Made by a program: the position numbers and the translations under genes. From JBCAXA01 sp039183535 (GTDB lineage Bacteria > Pseudomonadota > Gammaproteobacteria > Steroidobacterales > Woeseiaceae), in the NCBI GenBank assembly GCA_039183535.1, contig JBCDBO010000005.1, forward strand, positions 35,895-99,894: a DNA stretch of 64,000 bases, read 5' to 3'. Shown one piece after another: positions 60,503-64,000 of this stretch (its first letter is position 1; each line of letters begins with the position of its first letter). The notes beneath the pieces were generated by a model. It ran no database searches. It was not told the origin of the DNA and worked only from the letters and a program-made list of their open reading frames with translations.

Positions 60503-61980
60503 CGCTCGCCTGGTCGTTGTTTGTCGCGTATCTGGTCGCGACATCGTGGTTGGGCTGGATCGGCCACCGCCGCACGCGTGGATTTAGTAGCTTCGCCGTT
60601 GGTAACGGCAACATGAGCCCGCTGGTTGTTGGCATTACCTTGGCAGCCGGCACCGCTTCGGCGGCAACGTTTATCGTGAATCCCGGCTTCGTTTACGTTG
60701 ATGGATTCTCGGCCTGGTTTCACTTGGTGCCGGGCCTGGTCATCGGCATCGCTGTCATGTTGTTCGTGTTATCGCCTCGCTTTCGCCGTATCGGTGCGGC
60801 CAGCGGCGCCTTAACCATCCCCGACTGGATTGGCAAGCGGTACCAATCGCGCTGGTTCGCTTTGTATTTCTCCTGCCTCAGTTTGTTGTCGTTCGCCTTC
60901 GTTGTGCTTTTGGTCGGTGGTGTGTCGATCGTAATGCAGCAGTTACTCGGTATCGAGAACGTGACGGCGTTAGCGATTACATTAATTTTCGTTACCGGTT
61001 ACGTCTTCGTCGGTGGCACGTATGCCCACGTACTGACCAATCTTCTGCAAGGCGCTTTAATGATCGGGGTGACCGTGTTGGTTCTTGGCGCCTGTGTTTG
61101 GGTTATCGCGACCAGCGACGCTAACGTCACCGATGCGCTCGTCGCGGCGAATCCTGAGCTCTTAGCGCCGGTAAATCGCGACGGCTTGTTCTTTAACGAT
61201 GTCTTCTCGATTTATGTCGCTGGATTTGTTATCGGAGCGATTCTCGCCTGCCAGCCCCACATCCTCGGCAAGGCCCTGTACGTTGGCAGCGATCGTGACG
61301 TGCGGCGTTATCTCATTATTTTTACGTTCGTCTTCACACTGTTCGCGTGCTTGGTCAGTGTCGGTTTCGTCGCCCATCTCATCGTCCCGCCCGACTCGTT
61401 AATCGATACGACAACGGGACAGTTTCGCCAAGACCTCGTGATGACGGTCTACCTGCAAACGGTGTTTCCGGACTGGGTGTTCACCATTGTTGCGGTCGTG
61501 CTGTTAGCGGCTGCCATGTCGACGCTCGATGGCTTGCTGGTATCGCTAGCGACAATCACGGCCAACGATTTGGTACTAAATGCGCTACCACGTTCATTTT
61601 TAGCGCACCAAAGTGAAGCCGCCCGTATGCGGCTCGCCATGTGGGCAAGCCACGCCGTGCTTGTCGCTATTGCCGTTGCTGCGTTTGCGATCAACTTATC
61701 GCCGCCGCGTTTGCTCGGTATTTTCGGTCAGATGGGTGTTTACGGGCTAGCTGCGGCACTGGCCCCACCGCTTGTCGCCGGCGTGATCTTTCCAGCCCCG
61801 CGATTGGCGTTGGTTGCGCCGCTGTCTGTTATCGCGATCGCCGTCCACTTCGGCTTGTACGGTTTTGGCGACCAGATTTGGCCAACGGTCTCAGTAAATT
61901 TCCGCAATCCAGGCGTAACGGCGGCGATTGCTGCGTTGCTAACGCTGCCATGCTTGGCTGTTCATCCACGGCATCGGTGA
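60499..61980 (+). CDS. Sodium:solute symporter
   Basis: A 493-residue SSS-family transporter with about 13 helices (RGFSSFAVGNGNMSPLVVGITLAAGTASAATFIVNPGFVYVDG, LTIPDWIGKRYQSRW). The start is TTG 60499, fused to the esterase stop (TTGA), so it is the last gene of the ligase-hydrolase-esterase chain. It probably imports the acid released upstream. It ends 2 nt before the convergent epimerase gene. Confidence 0.88.
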   Translation: MTLAWSLFVAYLVATSWLGWIGHRRTRGFSSFAVGNGNMSPLVVGITLAAGTASAATFIVNPGFVYVDGFSAWFHLVPGLVIGIAVMLFVLSPRFRRIGAASGALTIPDWIGKRYQSRWFALYFSCLSLLSFAFVVLLVGGVSIVMQQLLGIENVTALAITLIFVTGYVFVGGTYAHVLTNLLQGALMIGVTVLVLGACVWVIATSDANVTDALVAANPELLAPVNRDGLFFNDVFSIYVAGFVIGAILACQPHILGKALYVGSDRDVRRYLIIFTFVFTLFACLVSVGFVAHLIVPPDSLIDTTTGQFRQDLVMTVYLQTVFPDWVFTIVAVVLLAAAMSTLDGLLVSLATITANDLVLNALPRSFLAHQSEAARMRLAMWASHAVLVAIAVAAFAINLSPPRLLGIFGQMGVYGLAAALAPPLVAGVIFPAPRLALVAPLSVIAIAVHFGLYGFGDQIWPTVSVNFRNPGVTAAIAALLTLPCLAVHPRHR

Positions 61981-61982
61981 AT

Positions 61983-62933
61983 TCACGAATGGATTGCGAA
62001 CTCGTACCGCGTTTGTTGTTGATAGCGTTCGCCGGGTCGAATTATCGTGGTTGGAAACACCGCTTGGTTCGGTGCATCGGGGAAACTCTGCGTTTCAAGG
62101 CACAATCCGGCCCGAGCACGAAATGGGTGGTGTAAATAGTCACCCGTGTATACCTGTAACGCGTCCTGGGTCGTACGCAGCGTCATGTCAATACCGCTTT
62201 GTGGTGAGCTCAGCCGTGCCGCGAGCGCAAGTGTGTCTCGGTTTGACGAAAGCGCAAAGCACGTATCGAGCGCCGCCTCGGAACCTAGCTTGCGCGCTGT
62301 GCGGTAATCGAACGCCGTCCCAGCGACGCTGCGAGTGTCCCCGGTGGGAATAAGCTCATCATCGACCGGTAGGTATCGATCGGCATACAGCGTCAGTGAG
62401 TGGCCATCAATCGACGAATCGGGTCCATGTAGGTTTAGGTAACTGTGGTTCGTCAAACTGATGACGGTCGTCGCGTCAGTGGTCGCGCTGTAGGTAATGT
62501 CTAAGGTCGCAGGTTCTGCGACCCGGTAAACAACAGCCACGTTGAGGGTGCCAGGGAAGCCTTGATCACCGGCCTCGGAGCACAACTCGTAGCGAACCGA
62601 GTCGCGCGCAGCGGCCTCGCGTCGCCACAGTCGTCGACCAAAACCAACGGGACCACCGTGCAAACAGTGCCGAGCGTCCGCAGCGCGTGCCAGCGTGTAC
62701 GTCGTTCCAGCGATCTTGATGACACCGTCGGCCAGTCGATTCGCATAACGACCAACTGTCGAGCCGATGTATTGCCGGTCTGTTAGGTACAACGTCGGCG
62801 CTGCGTAGCCGAGTACGACGTCAACGGGTTCGCGAGCGGTTGGCACTACCAAGCTGCTGAGCGTCGCGCCGACGCTCAGCGTGTCGACGACGAATCCGCT
62901 GGCCGTTTCCAGTCGATGCGGCGCGCTTTGCAT
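61983..62933 (-). CDS. galM: Aldose 1-epimerase (mutarotase)
   Basis: A 316-residue cytoplasmic galactose-mutarotase-fold enzyme. Features: VVPTAREPVDVVLGYA, GSTVGRYANRLADGVIKIAGTTY, HCLHGGPVGFGRRLWRREA (conserved His), TNHSYLNLHG (second His), PVDDELIPTGDTRSVAGTAFDYR (acidic catalytic site region) and GLCLETQSFPDAPNQ (catalytic Glu). It interconverts sugar anomers. It follows the SGLT-type symporter by 16 nt; both belong to one sugar-uptake unit. Confidence 0.92.
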   Translation of the reverse strand: MQSAPHRLETASGFVVDTLSVGATLSSLVVPTAREPVDVVLGYAAPTLYLTDRQYIGSTVGRYANRLADGVIKIAGTTYTLARAADARHCLHGGPVGFGRRLWRREAAARDSVRYELCSEAGDQGFPGTLNVAVVYRVAEPATLDITYSATTDATTVISLTNHSYLNLHGPDSSIDGHSLTLYADRYLPVDDELIPTGDTRSVAGTAFDYRTARKLGSEAALDTCFALSSNRDTLALAARLSSPQSGIDMTLRTTQDALQVYTGDYLHHPFRARAGLCLETQSFPDAPNQAVFPTTIIRPGERYQQQTRYEFAIHS

Positions 62934-62949
62934 CGCGGAACCGAGACGT

Positions 62950-64000
62950 TTAGAACGCGCGTTCGAAGAAAAAGAGAAACGCTAGCGTGAAGACAAAGAA
63001 CACCAAAAGCCCATAGCTAGCCCGATCAATCTTGCCCGGAACGCGGTACCAATTACCGTCTTTCTCCGGCAGTCCTTGTTCTCGGAAGACGCGCTGCTGA
63101 CCGGGAATCGAGTACTCGGACCATTCGGTTTGGCGCCCATCGATCAATCGACTCGCGAGCAGTGCGATCACGATATTGCTGGCTCCGCCGACGAGGCAAT
63201 ACCACGGCCATGCGACGTCGGTATACGTTGCAAGCAGCCATATCGCTATAAACCCAGCTGCGACGCCGACCAATAAGCCGCGTTCGGTCGTTTGTTTCGA
63301 GAAGAAACCCAAGCCGTACATGCTGAGCTTAGCGCCGACGAAGTACGAGCCGATTTTCGACAGCAACTCGAGTACCGACCCCTGGCTGTTGGCAAACAAA
63401 ATTGCAGGAATAATGATGATGATCGCCCAGAAGACCGTGAACGCGCGCGATACATTTAGATAATGCTCGGAGCTTGCGTCTTTGCGAACAAACTTTTGGT
63501 AGTAATCGATGGTCGATGTAGTCGCCAACGAATTGAAGGCCGAATCGAGCGAGGACATCGATGCTGCGACAATCGCAGCCGCGATCAAACCCATCAATCC
63601 GGGGAATCCGTAGTTGGCGGCAAAATCGAGAATAATCGTATTGCCGTCTTCGAACTCGCGGCCTTCGTAGTAGCCGTAAAACAGCACACCGAGCAGAAAG
63701 AACAGAAAGTAAATAAAGAATGCGGCGTAGCCCATCAGCAAGAACGACTTCTTGGCGTCGCCGATGTTTTTTGCGGCCAGTGTTCGCTGCACCATCATTT
63801 GGTTGGCGCCGTAGACCGTGACATGAAATATCGTCATCGCAACAACACCAGACCAGACGGTCGCGGTTTTTGTCATGTCAAACGAGAAGTCGAGCGTATT
63901 GAGCTTGCCTTGCTCACTCAGTGAGCTCATAAATTCGCCGAACGGCATCGGCAAATTGGTCATAAGCCCGTATACAATGATGAACGCACCGAAAAATAAA
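62950..64000 (-). CDS. Sodium/sugar-type symporter, N-terminus outside window
   Basis: At least 350 residues of an SSS-family protein; the frame stays open past the ATG at 63963 to the window end (LFFGAFIIVYGLM), so the true start lies beyond 64000. Visible are a late GVVAMTIFHVTVYGANQMMVQRTLAAKN motif, typical of SGLT-type sugar carriers, YYEGREFEDGN, and the LDSAFNSLATTSTIDYYQKFVRKDASSEHYLNVSR segment with the family signature. It is followed by aldose 1-epimerase, which supports a sugar substrate. Confidence 0.9.
   Translation of the reverse strand, partial: LFFGAFIIVYGLMTNLPMPFGEFMSSLSEQGKLNTLDFSFDMTKTATVWSGVVAMTIFHVTVYGANQMMVQRTLAAKNIGDAKKSFLLMGYAAFFIYFLFFLLGVLFYGYYEGREFEDGNTIILDFAANYGFPGLMGLIAAAIVAASMSSLDSAFNSLATTSTIDYYQKFVRKDASSEHYLNVSRAFTVFWAIIIIIPAILFANSQGSVLELLSKIGSYFVGAKLSMYGLGFFSKQTTERGLLVGVAAGFIAIWLLATYTDVAWPWYCLVGGASNIVIALLASRLIDGRQTEWSEYSIPGQQRVFREQGLPEKDGNWYRVPGKIDRASYGLLVFFVFTLAFLFFFERAF

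Noticed and set aside
62030..62050. GGGTCGAATTAT resembling a tRNA T-loop
   Set aside because: No cloverleaf around it and it lies inside the galM gene.

Overview
The window reads as one continuous, tightly packed chromosomal stretch of a Gram-negative bacterium. I infer a marine-type gammaproteobacterium, without species. The reasons are five TonB-dependent outer-membrane receptors, an ECF sigma/FecR/FecA iron cassette, Fur-box-like sites, DsbD-type redox export, AhpC/AhpF, several sodium:solute symporters and an alginate-degradation locus. GC looks mid-to-high 50s by eye, and codon use is uniform apart from some AT-rich intergenic DNA. I saw no tRNA, rRNA, CRISPR array, insertion sequence, integrase or phage gene.

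Layout. 118-7913: an SLC4-type bicarbonate/anion transporter, a ScsB/DsbD-like reductase with a redoxin partner, a VC_2705-type symporter with its DUF4212 small subunit, and a DUF4149 membrane protein. 8170-11379: an AraC-family regulator and a TonB receptor with a Fur-box-like site before the receptor start. 11556-12356: a DUF2797 protein. 12707-23164: an alginate utilisation locus with FadR/GntR-type palindromes, a small unknown protein, a 1,428-residue surface lipoprotein with one divergent and three near-identical jelly-roll-like repeats, a Xanthomonas/Caulobacter-type TonB receptor and two PL7 alginate lyases (one a lipoprotein with an F5/8-type domain). 23258-34082: an island of three two-domain VOC proteins (one secreted), two MFS transporters, a medium-chain reductase, a TonB receptor, a Sel1/TPR protein and an unknown protein; I cannot name the substrate.

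34728-41476: ahpC, ahpF and a FecI-FecR-FecA-type cassette behind a Fur-box-like site. 41531-45254: two small membrane proteins and a TPR-hybrid histidine kinase. 45314-51582: a succinate-semialdehyde-type dehydrogenase, divergent from a two-subunit molybdenum hydroxylase, an SDR and a CaiB/AMACR-type CoA-transferase. 51892-53823: a secreted S9 peptidase. 53956-61980: a TonB receptor, a TetR repressor and a chain of acyl-CoA ligase, alpha/beta hydrolase, PHB-depolymerase-like esterase and symporter. Four copies of one palindrome, at the receptor promoter and in the tetR/ligase divergent region, tie the receptor and the chain into one probable regulon. 61983-64000: a sugar-type symporter (cut by the window end) and aldose 1-epimerase.

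Common logic: a TonB receptor brings a substrate across the outer membrane, surface or periplasmic hydrolases or lyases act on it, a symporter or MFS protein takes the product in, and a local regulator with nearby palindromes controls the set. Gene junctions are compact, with 1-38 nt overlaps and frequent GTG/TTG starts fused to the preceding stop.
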